In this document: one piece after another, positions 1-7,242 of the stretch | Layout of the letters: the number at the start of each line of letters is the position of its first letter | Position numbering within the stretch: the first letter of the stretch is position 1 | Assembly (NCBI GenBank): GCA_014728185.1 | Contig: WJMB01000071.1 | Span: 1-11,682, forward strand | From: Candidatus Coatesiibacteriota bacterium | GTDB lineage: Bacteria > RBG-13-66-14 | Direction: 5' to 3' | Length of the DNA stretch: 11,682 nucleotides | The notes under the pieces: model-generated | What the model was told of the DNA's origin: nothing | Seen by the model: only the letters and a program-made list of their open reading frames with translations | Databases searched by the model: none | Program-made: the position numbers and the translations under genes

Positions 1-29
1 GCCGCCCGATTGCGTAGTCGCTGTGATGA

Positions 30-1547
30 TTAGAGGTTGGTCAGGGGGATCGGGAAGGGGTAGTCAGGGGTGGGTCGGCGGGGCATCACCTGGGCCGGGG
101 CGGTGGCCGTGCCGCCCTGGAAGGGTTGCAGAGCGTAGTTCGCCAGGACGAAGGCGGTCAGCTTGCCCGGGTCAGAGTATTTTTCGGCCAGGTCGCAGGT
201 GAAATCGCCGATCAGGCCGACATCGAAGGCGACCAGGTAGAGCCCCTCGCGCTTGGGCAGTCCCCAGGCGTAGATGTCGCCCTCGAGGACGACGCTCTGT
301 CCGGGGGCCAACTCACCGGGCAGCGTGACGGCGGTGCGCAGTGTCAGGGGTTCGGCGTCGTCGGCGAAGACCCACAGACGCAGTCCCTTGGCGGTGTCCA
401 GTGGTCGGGGCTCGTCGGCGTGGTTGGTCAGGGTCAGCCGGACGCTGTAGGCTTCGTCGAAGGGCAGGCTGAAGGCCGGCGTGGAGAGGACCAGCTCGAC
501 GCCGCCGACGGGCCCGGTGCGGTAGGGGTGGGGCGGCGGGTCGGGTTTGGGGAATTTGGTGAAGTCGCCGAAGGCCTTTTTCTCCTCGGGGCTGTATTTG
601 GCGTCGAGGTGCCAACCGGCGCGGACCATGGCGGTCAGGCCCAGGTAGTCGGGCCCCTGCTTGGCGGAGATCTGGTCCTGCCCGGTCTCCATTCGCCGTC
701 GCACCAGGGGACGGTAAAAGGCCTCGTCCATTTCCCAGCCGGTGAGCTCATTGGAGAAGTCCAGCAGGCGGTGGATCTTGCGGCGCTGCTCCTCGGTGTG
801 CAGATGGGGCCAGAGCAGGTATTCGACCAGGGCGTCGGTGAAGCAGGTGAAAGGCATCATCGTGTTGCGCCGCCGGGCGGTGCGCTGCTCGTTGGTCAGC
901 GCCAGCTCGGTCAGGGCGTAGGCGATGTTCTCCGGCGAGGGGTACTCCCGGGTCTTCTCCAGGGCGTCCAGGGCCCAACTGATCATCTCGGGCTGCTGGT
1001 GGTTGATCTCGGTGCGCAGGGAGTTGAGGTTGGCGTCCCAGGCGGCGGAGAGGCCCAGGTGATGCTGGTGGCCCTCGGCCAGACTGCGGCGGTTGAACTC
1101 GGGGATGGTGGCGCACTCTTCGGCCAGGGCGAAGAGCGCCTCGTAGGCCTGCTTCTGATGGGGCAGGTTGGGGTTGTTCTTGACCTGGGACTCGTAGACC
1201 ATCCGGTGGGGCTTGACGACGACGGAGAGGTCGGTGAGGTCCAGGGTCTTCAGGTCGACGGGCTCGAGCTCCTCGGCCATCGCCTCGGCCTGGGCCATCT
1301 TCTCGTCCAGCCCGGCGCTCTGGGCCTCGGCCATTTTCATCATCACTTGGCCGTACTCGGCCATGATGCCCTTGGACTGCACCCGCTGCTGGTACTCGGC
1401 CAAATCGCAACCCTCGGCGGCCACGGCCTTCATCTTGTCGATCACCGCGTAGGCGCGGTCCAGCAGCTCGCGGTCCGAGATCATCCCGGCCTGGGCGTCC
1501 ACACCGGACTGCATGGCGTCGATCATCTGCTTGACGGCGGGATCCAT
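30..1547 (-). CDS. Unknown 505-aa protein, second gene of a coupled pair
   Basis: I do not recognise this protein. The start at 1547 (MDPAVKQM...) is chosen because the ATG overlaps the upstream gene's stop in TAATG and AAGGGGG lies just upstream; the open frame upstream of it is the other gene's DNA in a different frame. Seen: residues 1-95 are probably helical, with a Met/Ala/Glu-rich stretch at 60-95. Residues 120-330 are mostly helical with many charged and aromatic residues. A Pro-rich linker (PKPDPPPHPYRTGP, about 333-346) leads to a C-terminal region (about 348-475) of alternating hydrophobic strands (VELVLSTPAF, YSVRLTLTN, LRLWVFADD, GLYLVAFDVG) that looks like an immunoglobulin-like beta-sandwich. 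The tail is Pro-rich. There is no signal peptide or membrane segment, so it is probably cytoplasmic. Inferred: a scaffold or binding protein acting with its operon partner. No catalytic motif is visible. The gene is certain; the function is unknown. Confidence 0.85.
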   Translation of the reverse strand: MDPAVKQMIDAMQSGVDAQAGMISDRELLDRAYAVIDKMKAVAAEGCDLAEYQQRVQSKGIMAEYGQVMMKMAEAQSAGLDEKMAQAEAMAEELEPVDLKTLDLTDLSVVVKPHRMVYESQVKNNPNLPHQKQAYEALFALAEECATIPEFNRRSLAEGHQHHLGLSAAWDANLNSLRTEINHQQPEMISWALDALEKTREYPSPENIAYALTELALTNEQRTARRRNTMMPFTCFTDALVEYLLWPHLHTEEQRRKIHRLLDFSNELTGWEMDEAFYRPLVRRRMETGQDQISAKQGPDYLGLTAMVRAGWHLDAKYSPEEKKAFGDFTKFPKPDPPPHPYRTGPVGGVELVLSTPAFSLPFDEAYSVRLTLTNHADEPRPLDTAKGLRLWVFADDAEPLTLRTAVTLPGELAPGQSVVLEGDIYAWGLPKREGLYLVAFDVGLIGDFTCDLAEKYSDPGKLTAFVLANYALQPFQGGTATAPAQVMPRRPTPDYPFPIPLTNL

Positions 1548-2197
1548 TAGAAGCCCCCCTTCAGTTCTTCGCGGTTGACCCGCTCGAAGAGGTCGTCGAA
1601 GAGAGGCAGCTTGTCGGCGGACCAGGGCAGCCGGTCGCGGACGTAGGGCAGGCGGAGCAGCTCGGGGAAGCGCATGTCGGGATGCCGGCGGCGCAGCTCC
1701 TCGAGGCCGGCGCGCAGCTTGGTCAGGTCGCCCTCGGAGAGCTTGCTGCCGGCCTTGGCGGCGCCGATCTTCAGCAGACACTCCAGGCCCTCGTCGACGA
1801 GCTGCTTGGTGCGCTCGATCTTCTCGCGCAGCTCGGCCTCGGTCTGGCTCCACTGCTCGGCGACGGCGTCGACGGCCGCGTAGTCTTCGGTGCGGGCCAG
1901 GGCTTTGGCGCGCTCTTCCCAGTGCTCGGCCAGCTCGTCCTGACCCAGCTTGGTGTGAGTCGAGGCGGCGAAGCGCGCCCCGTCCACGGCCAGGGCCCGG
2001 GTCAGCCGGAAGGCCAGACCTCCCTCCATGAAGGCCCGGTTCATTTCCAGCACGTCGGGCGTCTTGCGCACCATCTCCAGGGTCTCGGCGTCGATCTTGA
2101 CCGCCTCGCGGGCGTAGGGGTCCAGGCGCCGGGCCTCGAGGGCCAGGCGGTAGTACTCGATGGTGTCGGCGTGCGCCGCCGCGTTGCTGTCCGTCAT
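1547..2197 (-). CDS. Unknown 216-aa helical protein, first gene of a coupled pair
   Basis: I do not recognise this protein. The start at 2197 (MTDSNAAA...) is supported by GGGAG eight bases upstream; the frame stays open further upstream to 2407, but that extension is Arg/Pro-rich and has no ribosome site. The protein is almost entirely predicted helix, acidic and soluble. It has a YYRLALEARRLDPYAREAV segment near residues 15-33, a central helix (MNRAFMEGGLAFRLTRAL, about 52-69) and a probable coiled coil at about 105-150 (EAELREKIERTKQLVDEGLE). The C-terminus is Leu/Arg-rich (FPELLRLPYVRDRLPW). No catalytic or nucleotide-binding motif is visible. Its TAA stop shares one base with the ATG of the 505-aa gene, which implies translational coupling and probably a joint function. 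No clear sigma-70 promoter was found upstream. Confidence 0.85.
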   Translation of the reverse strand: MTDSNAAAHADTIEYYRLALEARRLDPYAREAVKIDAETLEMVRKTPDVLEMNRAFMEGGLAFRLTRALAVDGARFAASTHTKLGQDELAEHWEERAKALARTEDYAAVDAVAEQWSQTEAELREKIERTKQLVDEGLECLLKIGAAKAGSKLSEGDLTKLRAGLEELRRRHPDMRFPELLRLPYVRDRLPWSADKLPLFDDLFERVNREELKGGF

Positions 2198-2804
2198 GTT
2201 TTGGCTCCCGTTGCGGATTGCTTTTCGTTGCACGACTTGATATCTTGCTCCGTCCCGTCCGTCGGGGCCGGCGGGCAGAGAGGGTTGCTTGAACCGGCAG
2301 GGATCATCACAGTTATCTGGAGCGCTGTCAGTAGCCGCCGTGAGCCGCCGCGGGCGGGCGGTTCTTGATGCTTGCTCCACCGATGGCGTCAGTTCGAACA
2401 AACGCAAGGTTGATACAGGGGCTGAACCGAGGCCGGCCTGCTTGCAGATTGACCTGCACCGGGTAAAGCTTCATCCAAGCAGACGACGGTGCCGGATGCT
2501 TTCCGGATACCACATCACCGGGGCGGCATGGGTTTCTCGCCGTGAATCGGCTGCCTAGCACGGCTGCCGTGACACGGCGGCCGGGCGAGGCTAACCCGGA
2601 AAAGAATCGTTTGATCTGTGAGGGGCCTGTCAACTGTGAGCAGCCTGTTAGCGCAGTTGCCAATGGCGCCCCTTCGGTTGGCACCTGACCCATAATCGCA
2701 TCAATGACAAGCAGTTAAGGCGCGCATGGTTGTATCGGGATCAAAGCGCGACTCCCCCGGAGGGCGGCTACCCGCTCGGTGAAGCTCTCAATACCGGCCC
2801 TGAT
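2198..2804. other. Intergenic region, no convincing gene
   Basis: About 600 bp upstream of the unknown operon and left of the mobile element. Open frames here lack ribosome sites and look random. Visible structure is limited to short inverted repeats: GCCGTG-A-CACGGC near 2565, and TGCCAA (2658-2663) with TTGGCA (2678-2683) around a 14-nt loop containing GGCGCC. The operon's promoter should lie within the last 100-200 bp before 2197, but I could not pick a -35/-10 pair with confidence. Confidence 0.6.
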
Positions 2805-2812
2805 TTGTTTAA
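2805..2812. repeat. Target-site duplication, left (TTGTTTAA)
   Basis: Eight bases immediately outside the left terminal repeat, identical to 3176-3183 outside the right one. If the terminal repeat were instead extended by AA/TT, the duplication would shrink to GTTT; the 8-bp reading is the simpler one. Confidence 0.75.
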
Positions 2813-3175
2813 GGGATTATCACACGTTCCTGAACAGGCATATATAGCTAATAGCTTGTTATCATTTACTTTGTAGCTGCGCAAGCTGTCACTGCTTGTG
2901 CGTGCCTGGTGGCGCAAAACCAGGCTTGCCCGAAGCGGGCGTTTCTAACAGAATGCTGAGAGGACGCTGAGAGGCTGGAAGTCTCGACTCATGATTTGCA
3001 TCCTGGGCTTACCAGTCATATGGAAGCTATCTGCTTTAAACTAGTGACCTTATCAGATATGAAGACCTTTTTGGCTTGTCGATCTGGAACCATTCGTGAG
3101 GTAGTTGCCAGCACTTCCTTTCTAAATACCGCTGTTTTAAGTTTCGACGTAGGTTCAGTTTCAGGTGATAATCCC
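2813..3175 (+). mobile_element. MITE-like non-autonomous element, copy 1
   Basis: The 363-bp element begins GGGATTATCAC (2813-2823) and ends with the exact reverse complement GTGATAATCCC (3165-3175). A subterminal CTGAAC is also shared in inverted orientation. The ends are flanked directly by TTGTTTAA on both sides (2805-2812 and 3176-3183), an 8-bp target-site duplication. A diverged second copy lies at 8284-8623. The interior is A+T-richer than the genes and has no credible transposase. It contains GCTGAGAGG twice with an 11-bp period (2955-2974), absent from the other copy. Terminal repeats, target duplication, small size and lack of a transposase are the defining features of a miniature inverted-repeat transposable element. 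The parent IS family cannot be named from these ends alone. Strand is arbitrary, set so that both copies have the same orientation. Confidence 0.85.
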
Positions 3176-3183
3176 TTGTTTAA
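3176..3183. repeat. Target-site duplication, right (TTGTTTAA)
   Basis: Direct repeat of 2805-2812, abutting the right terminal inverted repeat of the element. Confidence 0.75.
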
Positions 3184-3298
3184 ATGCTCCATTATGCCAC
3201 CGTTGTTTCACCAGGTCTCAACCGCTCATGACGATTAGACATCACGATGGGACGGGAGTGAAAACACAGGGAGAGTCCAGCCTCGACCGTCGTGCTGC

Positions 3299-3327
3299 GC
3301 CGTTCCAGGGCGTCGTTCAGGAACGGC
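3299..3327. repeat. 8-bp inverted repeat downstream of the membrane protein gene
   Basis: GCCGTTCC (3299-3306) pairs with GGAACGGC (3320-3327) across a 13-nt loop, about 70 bp beyond the stop of the 256-aa gene. It would form a stable hairpin in that transcript. There is no T-tract on either side, so it is not a standard intrinsic terminator. It may be a Rho-associated or 3'-end-stabilising hairpin. Confidence 0.45.
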
Positions 3328-3398
3328 CCGTCCGCCGATGTCGGAACCCGGGCTCGTCTACGGCCGTCGCGCGCAGCGATACGGTTGGGTCGTCAAAG

Positions 3399-4169
3399 CT
3401 AAAACTTCTCCCTGGTCAACTCCTCCTGGGCCTGGGTCAGGCAGGTGCTCCAATCACGCAGTTCGTCGACCAGGGTCTCGACGAAGCCCAGGTCGGCGGT
3501 GCCGCCGGAGGTGCCGAACTCGAGGGCCACCTCGCTGTCGAGCTCGAAGGCCTCGAGGCGGTTGAGGGCCTCGACGAGGCGCTCGAGCAGCCCGGCGAAC
3601 TCGACGGTGCGCTTGCCCAACAAGGCTATCAACTGGCGGGCCTTGCCCTGCAGCGGCTCCGAGCCGATGTCCCGACCCCGCTTGAACAGCAGGAAAACCT
3701 TCTCCATGCGCAGCCATTCCCGGGCCAGGGTCAGGGCGTCGCGCTCGACCTCGTCGACGACGGGATCGAGCTTGTCCGGGAGCCTGTCGATCTCCCCGAG
3801 GCGTTGCCGAACGGTGGCGTAGTACCCGATGATACGCGGGAAGGCGGCCTCGACGTCGGCCCGGATCGGCGAGCCGTCCACCTCTTCGCGGAAAGCCTCC
3901 CAGCGCTCGGCGCACTCCTCGTAGAGGGCCTGGACTACGAAGGCCCGATCTCTGTAGTCGCGTAGAGAAACGACCAGCAGGGCGACGGCCCAGGCCGAGG
4001 CGAGGCCGACGGCGATCCAGATCGTCTCGAGGAAGATAAACGACATATAGCCGCCGACCCAGACGAAGACCAGCATGCTGATGATAGCGCCACGGTGCTT
4101 CTTGCGTTGTTCGTCGGTACGCAGTCGCTTGCGCACGGCGCGACGCATGGCGGCGTTGAGCCGGGCCAT
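3399..4169 (-). CDS. Unknown membrane-anchored helical protein, 256 aa
   Basis: I do not recognise the family. The start at 4169 is supported by GGGAGG just upstream; the internal Met8 has no ribosome site. The N-terminus (residues 1-27) is very basic (MRRAVRKRLRTDEQRKKHR). Two adjacent membrane helices follow at about 28-45 (GAIISMLVFVWVGGYMSF) and 48-69 (ETIWIAVGLASAWAVALLVV), forming a hairpin. The remaining 185 residues are charged and almost entirely helical, with likely coiled-coil stretches (about 118-155 and 175-210) and a Gly/Ser/Thr break at 219-225. By the positive-inside rule both N-terminus and the long C-terminal domain should be cytoplasmic. The architecture recalls membrane-tethered helical scaffold proteins, for example in envelope stress or tellurite-resistance contexts, but no diagnostic motif supports a name. 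It is a single gene with its own upstream inverted repeat. Confidence 0.85.
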   Translation of the reverse strand: MARLNAAMRRAVRKRLRTDEQRKKHRGAIISMLVFVWVGGYMSFIFLETIWIAVGLASAWAVALLVVSLRDYRDRAFVVQALYEECAERWEAFREEVDGSPIRADVEAAFPRIIGYYATVRQRLGEIDRLPDKLDPVVDEVERDALTLAREWLRMEKVFLLFKRGRDIGSEPLQGKARQLIALLGKRTVEFAGLLERLVEALNRLEAFELDSEVALEFGTSGGTADLGFVETLVDELRDWSTCLTQAQEELTREKF

Positions 4170-4581
4170 GACCCTCCCGGGGTGGTTTGCGGTTTCAGCG
4201 CGGGCGGTATTAACAAGCGTACTATCAACGCCGCTCGAGCTGCTGATAGTCGGTTGCGGTTGGAGTGGGGCGGTGAATAGACATCTTCTGCTGTACGCCG
4301 GCGAGCAAGGGTGTCGGTAATCACCCGGCGTGCCTTTTTAACAACTGGGGGTAAGAGTAACTACAGTGGGCTTGTCTGGGCGGTTTGCCGCAAGGCGACC
4401 GGTGGGCGAATCGGTTATCGTCACAGCCCCCTGAGGCGGCCCCTGGTCTCTCATTCGTAAAAAACCCACCCGCCTTGGAACGATAGGGGCTTGCAAGGAG
4501 CTGGACCGCCAAGCCATGCTCGCCGCCGCAGCCCGCCACCGACTGTAACTGTGAAAAACATCGACGGCGGCGTCCGGCGGC
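4170..4581. other. Intergenic region between fhs and the 256-aa gene
   Basis: About 410 bp with no credible gene. It should hold the 3' end of the fhs transcript and the promoter of the 256-aa gene. On the minus strand a run of six T (4459-4464) follows a weak CCTTG/CAAGG stem (4473-4498), but the gap between stem and T-run is too long for a confident terminator call. An inverted repeat at 4221-4250 is listed separately. Confidence 0.5.
4221..4250. promoter_or_regulatory. Possible operator: ACTATCA-N16-TGATAGT inverted repeat
   Basis: A perfect 7-bp dyad, ACTATCA (4221-4227) and TGATAGT (4244-4250), brackets a CTCGAG core. It lies 52-81 bp upstream of the 256-aa membrane protein start, where its promoter should be. 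The arm spacing of about two helical turns suits a dimeric regulator. No matching regulator gene is present in the window, so function is inferred from position only. Confidence 0.35.
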
Positions 4582-6258
4582 TTAGAAGAGGCCGCTGATG
4601 TTGCCCTCGTCGTCGATGTTCATCTTGTAGGCCGCCGGCTCCTTGGGCAATCCCGGCATCAGCATCACGTCGCCGGTGAGCGGGACCAGGAAGGCCGAGC
4701 CGGCGGAGATGCGGATGTCGCGCACGGTAATGATGAAGTCCTTGGGACGGCCGTAGAGCCGTGGGTTGTCCGAGAGGCTGGTCGGGGTCTTGGCCATGCA
4801 GATGGGCAGCTTGTCGTAGCCGAACTTCTTGATGCGCCGCATCATCCGTTTGGCCTTGGAGGTGAACTCGACGTGCTCGGCGCCGTAGATCTCGCCGCAG
4901 ATCGTCTCGATCTTCTTTTCGACGGACCACTCCCAGTCGTAGAGCGGCTTGAACTCGGTGGAGCAGTCGCGGGCGCCGTCGATGACGAGTTGGGCCAGTT
5001 CGCGCATGCCGTCGCCGCCCCGGGTGAAGCCCTCGCCGACGGCCGCGGCCACGCCGAGTTCGGCGCAGCGGTCGAGTACGACCTGGAGCTCCTCCGGAGT
5101 GTCCTGGGGGAAGCGGTTGACGCAGACCACGGCGGGCAGGTTGAACTTGGCGATGTTCTCGAGGTGCTTCTCCAGGTTGGGCAGCCCCTTCGCCACGGCC
5201 TCGGGATCGGCCTCGTCGAGGTGCTTTTTGCTCTTGCCGCCGTGGAGCTTGAGCGCGCGGCAGGTGGCCACCAGCACAACCAGGCTGGGGCAGAGCTTGC
5301 CGTACTGGCATTTGATGTCGAAGAACTTCTCGGCGCCCAGGTCGAAACCGAAGCCGGCCTCGGTGATGGCCCAGTCAGCGGTGGAGAGGGCCATCTTGGT
5401 GGCCAACAGCGAGTTGCAGCCGTGGGCGATGTTGGCGAAGGGTCCACCGTGGATGAAGGCCGGCACACCCTCGAGGGTCTGGACCAGGTTGGGTCGCAGG
5501 GCCTGCTTCATCAGCATGGCCATGGCGCCGGTGACGCCCATCTCCTTGGCCAGCACCGGCTTGCGGTCGTAGGTGAAGCCGATGAAAATGTTGTCGAAGC
5601 GGTGCTTGAGGTCGTTGAAGTCCTGGGCCAGGCAGAGGACGGCCATCACCTCGCTGGCGGCGGTGATGATGAAGCCGGTCTCGCGGGGGACGCCCTGCTT
5701 GCGCCCGCCCAGGCCGATGATGCAGTCGCGCAGGGCGCGGTCGTTCATGTCCACGCACCGGCGCCAGGTGACGGTGCGCGGGTCGAAGCTGACCGAGGAG
5801 CGCTGGTAGATGTGGTTGTCGATGGCGGCGGCCAGCAGGTTGTTGGCCGCGGCGATGGCGGCGAAGTCCCCAGTGAAGTGGAGGTTGATGTCCTCCATCG
5901 GCACCACCTGGGAGTAGCCGCCGCCGGCGGCGCCGCCCTTGATGCCGAAGATCGGTCCCAGCGAAGGCTCGCGCAGGGCGCAGGCCACGCTCTGACCCAG
6001 CTTGGCCAGGCCCTGGGAGAGACCGATGGTGGTGGTCGTCTTGCCCTCGCCGGCCTTGGTCGGGGTGATCGCCGAGACCAGCACCAGCCTGCCCGGCTCG
6101 TAGGGCCGGTCGCGCAGGATGTGGCCGTGGACCTTGGCGATGTGGTCGCCGTAGAGGTAGATGTCGTCTTTGGTCAGGTTGAGCTTGCCGGCGATCTCGG
6201 TGATCGGCAGCATTTTAGTCGCTTGGGCGATTTCGATATCACTGGGAAACTTACTCAT
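4582..6258 (-). CDS. fhs: Formate--tetrahydrofolate ligase (10-formyl-THF synthetase)
   Basis: Catalyses formate + tetrahydrofolate + ATP to 10-formyl-THF + ADP + phosphate in the cytoplasm, feeding purine and fMet-tRNA synthesis or, in acetogens, the methyl branch of the Wood-Ljungdahl pathway. The protein has 558 residues, the usual length. The start at 6258 (MSKFPSDIEIAQ) follows AAAGGAG five bases upstream; the longer open frame to 6405 is rejected because it lacks a ribosome site and family similarity. Visible motifs are the P-loop TPTKAGEGKTT (65-75), the first family signature GIKGGAAGGGY (105-115), the second signature VATCRALKLHGG (330-341) and the conserved C-terminal TGDVMLMPGLPK (528-539). 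It is intact and stands alone: no folD, metF or CO dehydrogenase/acetyl-CoA synthase genes are adjacent, so the window does not show which direction or pathway it serves. Confidence 0.98.
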   Translation of the reverse strand: MSKFPSDIEIAQATKMLPITEIAGKLNLTKDDIYLYGDHIAKVHGHILRDRPYEPGRLVLVSAITPTKAGEGKTTTTIGLSQGLAKLGQSVACALREPSLGPIFGIKGGAAGGGYSQVVPMEDINLHFTGDFAAIAAANNLLAAAIDNHIYQRSSVSFDPRTVTWRRCVDMNDRALRDCIIGLGGRKQGVPRETGFIITAASEVMAVLCLAQDFNDLKHRFDNIFIGFTYDRKPVLAKEMGVTGAMAMLMKQALRPNLVQTLEGVPAFIHGGPFANIAHGCNSLLATKMALSTADWAITEAGFGFDLGAEKFFDIKCQYGKLCPSLVVLVATCRALKLHGGKSKKHLDEADPEAVAKGLPNLEKHLENIAKFNLPAVVCVNRFPQDTPEELQVVLDRCAELGVAAAVGEGFTRGGDGMRELAQLVIDGARDCSTEFKPLYDWEWSVEKKIETICGEIYGAEHVEFTSKAKRMMRRIKKFGYDKLPICMAKTPTSLSDNPRLYGRPKDFIITVRDIRISAGSAFLVPLTGDVMLMPGLPKEPAAYKMNIDDEGNISGLF

Positions 6259-6696
6259 TGGACTCCTTTGGCAACGGTGGGATGTTACTAGATCGATGAT
6301 GGCGAATGATGTCTGGAACGAATAGCGGCAGTCAGCCTGATTCAGCGGTTGTGTGGATCGTCCTACTGGAACGCGGCGATGAGCACACAATACACCGAGC
6401 CTCACTCCAGCGGCACGCCGCCCGCAATCTCCGACGGTTTTCGGGGGTGAACCGGTACGGCGTATGGTGTCGATAACAATCAGTGCGGCCCCTTATGGCG
6501 TATATAGTATAAGACAAAACGAAGCCATTCGCGTTACCCGGAAGGGCGGTAGAGCCAACTGATAGCTGGTCGCAATAAGTGGGGCCTTTTCCGAGGTTAA
6601 TCTGAGGGGGATCGATATCGGAAACCCCCGGCGTTTCAAGTACAGAGGGAAAGGCTTATCCGCGTTGCAGATACGCAATACTCACCGACAATCCCG
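6259..6696. other. Upstream region of fhs, no gene seen
   Basis: Part of the 728-bp divergent gap between fhs and the cold-shock gene. It must contain the fhs promoter. An A+T-rich island at about 6499-6520 (TATATAGTATAAGAC) could supply a minus-strand -10, but no good -35 sits at the right distance. GGGGG (6606-6610) and CCCCC (6625-6629) bracket a CGATATCG palindrome and could form a hairpin. I see no tetrahydrofolate-riboswitch-like sequence. Short open frames here lack ribosome sites. Confidence 0.5.
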
Positions 6697-6761
6697 AACG
6701 ACCGGTTCCAACGACCGGTTCCAACGACCGGTTCCAACGACCGGTTCCAACGACCGGTTCC
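6697..6761 (+). repeat. Five perfect tandem copies of a 13-bp repeat
   Basis: The unit AACGACCGGTTCC occurs five times without interruption (6697, 6710, 6723, 6736, 6749), for 65 bp in total. Each unit contains the palindrome ACCGGT. The array lies 51 bp upstream of the -35 of the cold-shock promoter. A 13-bp unit is not a multiple of three and no gene covers it, so it is not a coding repeat. It could be a minisatellite made by slippage or a multi-site protein-binding array; perfect identity of all copies suggests recent expansion. Confidence 0.95.
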
Positions 6762-6811
6762 AGTGCTTACGCCTCGTTCCCCGAGCTTCCCAGCCGGAAA
6801 AGACAAAAAGC

Positions 6812-6840
6812 TTGACCCGGGGGCGGCTTTCTGCTAACCT
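6812..6840 (+). promoter_or_regulatory. Sigma-70-type promoter of the cold-shock gene
   Basis: TTGACC (6812-6817) and TAACCT (6835-6840) are separated by exactly 17 bp. The expected transcription start is near 6847, giving a leader of about 140 nt. The -35 is nearly consensus and the -10 keeps the critical TA...T. Confidence 0.7.
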
Positions 6841-6847
6841 TCTTTGG

Positions 6848-6967
6848 TTCCCCTTTCGGGGAAGGCTTGTACCGACCGGATCGGCCCGCATTGGCCGTAC
6901 TTTGATGATCCGGAACGACCCGGTGCGAGCGTTGTCGCAAGAACCGCCGCCATGTATGAAGCGGCGG
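6848..6967 (+). promoter_or_regulatory. Long structured 5' leader of the cold-shock mRNA
   Basis: The leader contains several consecutive hairpins. TTCCCC (6848-6853)/GGGGAA (6858-6863) has a TTTC loop right at the predicted 5' end. CCGA/TCGG forms a small stem near 6873-6885. TGCGA (6924-6928)/TCGCA (6935-6939) follows. The last is a 7-bp CCGCCGC (6944-6950)/GCGGCGG (6961-6967) stem ending six bases before AAAGGA. Long structured leaders act as temperature-responsive elements in E. coli cspA; extending that role here is inference, and no E. coli-type cold box was recognised. The loop of the last hairpin holds an out-of-frame ATG (6952). Confidence 0.5.
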
Positions 6968-6986
6968 AAAAGAAAGGAACAGCAGT

Positions 6987-7202
6987 ATGCGCGGTAACGT
7001 CAAGTGGTTCAACGACGCCAAAGGCTACGGTTTCATCCAGCAGGAAGACGGCCCCGACATTTTCGTGCACTATAGCGCGATCAACGGCACGGGTCGCCGG
7101 ACCCTGCTCGAGGGCGAAGAGGTGGAGTTCGAGGTCCAGGAAGGACCCAAGGGCCTCCAGGCCGTCAACGTCACTCGCATCAGCGATACGGAGGCCCCGT
7201 AA
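6987..7202 (+). CDS. Cold-shock domain protein (CspA family), 71 aa
   Basis: A single cold-shock domain, a five-stranded OB-fold that binds single-stranded RNA and DNA and acts as an RNA chaperone or transcription antiterminator. RNP1 is KGYGFI (12-17) and RNP2 is IFVHYSAI (25-32). The stacking aromatics W8, F9, Y14, F16, F26, H28 and Y29 are present; Y29 replaces the Phe of E. coli CspA, a common conservative change. Length is normal for the family. The start is set by AAAGGA eight bases upstream. It has its own promoter, a 140-nt structured leader and its own terminator, so it is monocistronic. Whether it is cold-induced or constitutive cannot be read from the sequence, so no paralogue letter is given. 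Confidence 0.97.
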   Translation: MRGNVKWFNDAKGYGFIQQEDGPDIFVHYSAINGTGRRTLLEGEEVEFEVQEGPKGLQAVNVTRISDTEAP

Positions 7203-7242
7203 GCATCGCCGACAGAATCGAGCTCTAACTGAGCCGACTACG

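Noticed and set aside
126..1550. 474-codon open frame on the plus strand opposite the 505-aa gene
   Set aside because: It is an antisense shadow of high-GC coding DNA: Gly/Val/Gln/Leu-rich low-complexity protein, no ribosome site. The minus-strand gene has a ribosome site and operon coupling.
2300..2310. GGGATCATCAC, one mismatch from the MITE terminal repeat
   Set aside because: The following sequence has no similarity to the element and there is no partner end nearby, so it is probably chance.
2679..2694. TGGCACC resembling a sigma-54 -24 element
   Set aside because: No GC -12 element (TTGC) at the required spacing.
4873..6291. 472-codon open frame on the plus strand opposite fhs
   Set aside because: Antisense shadow; fhs on the other strand carries all family signatures over the same bases.
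6259..6500. Tetrahydrofolate riboswitch upstream of fhs
   Set aside because: I looked for the conserved folate-riboswitch core in the leader and did not find it.
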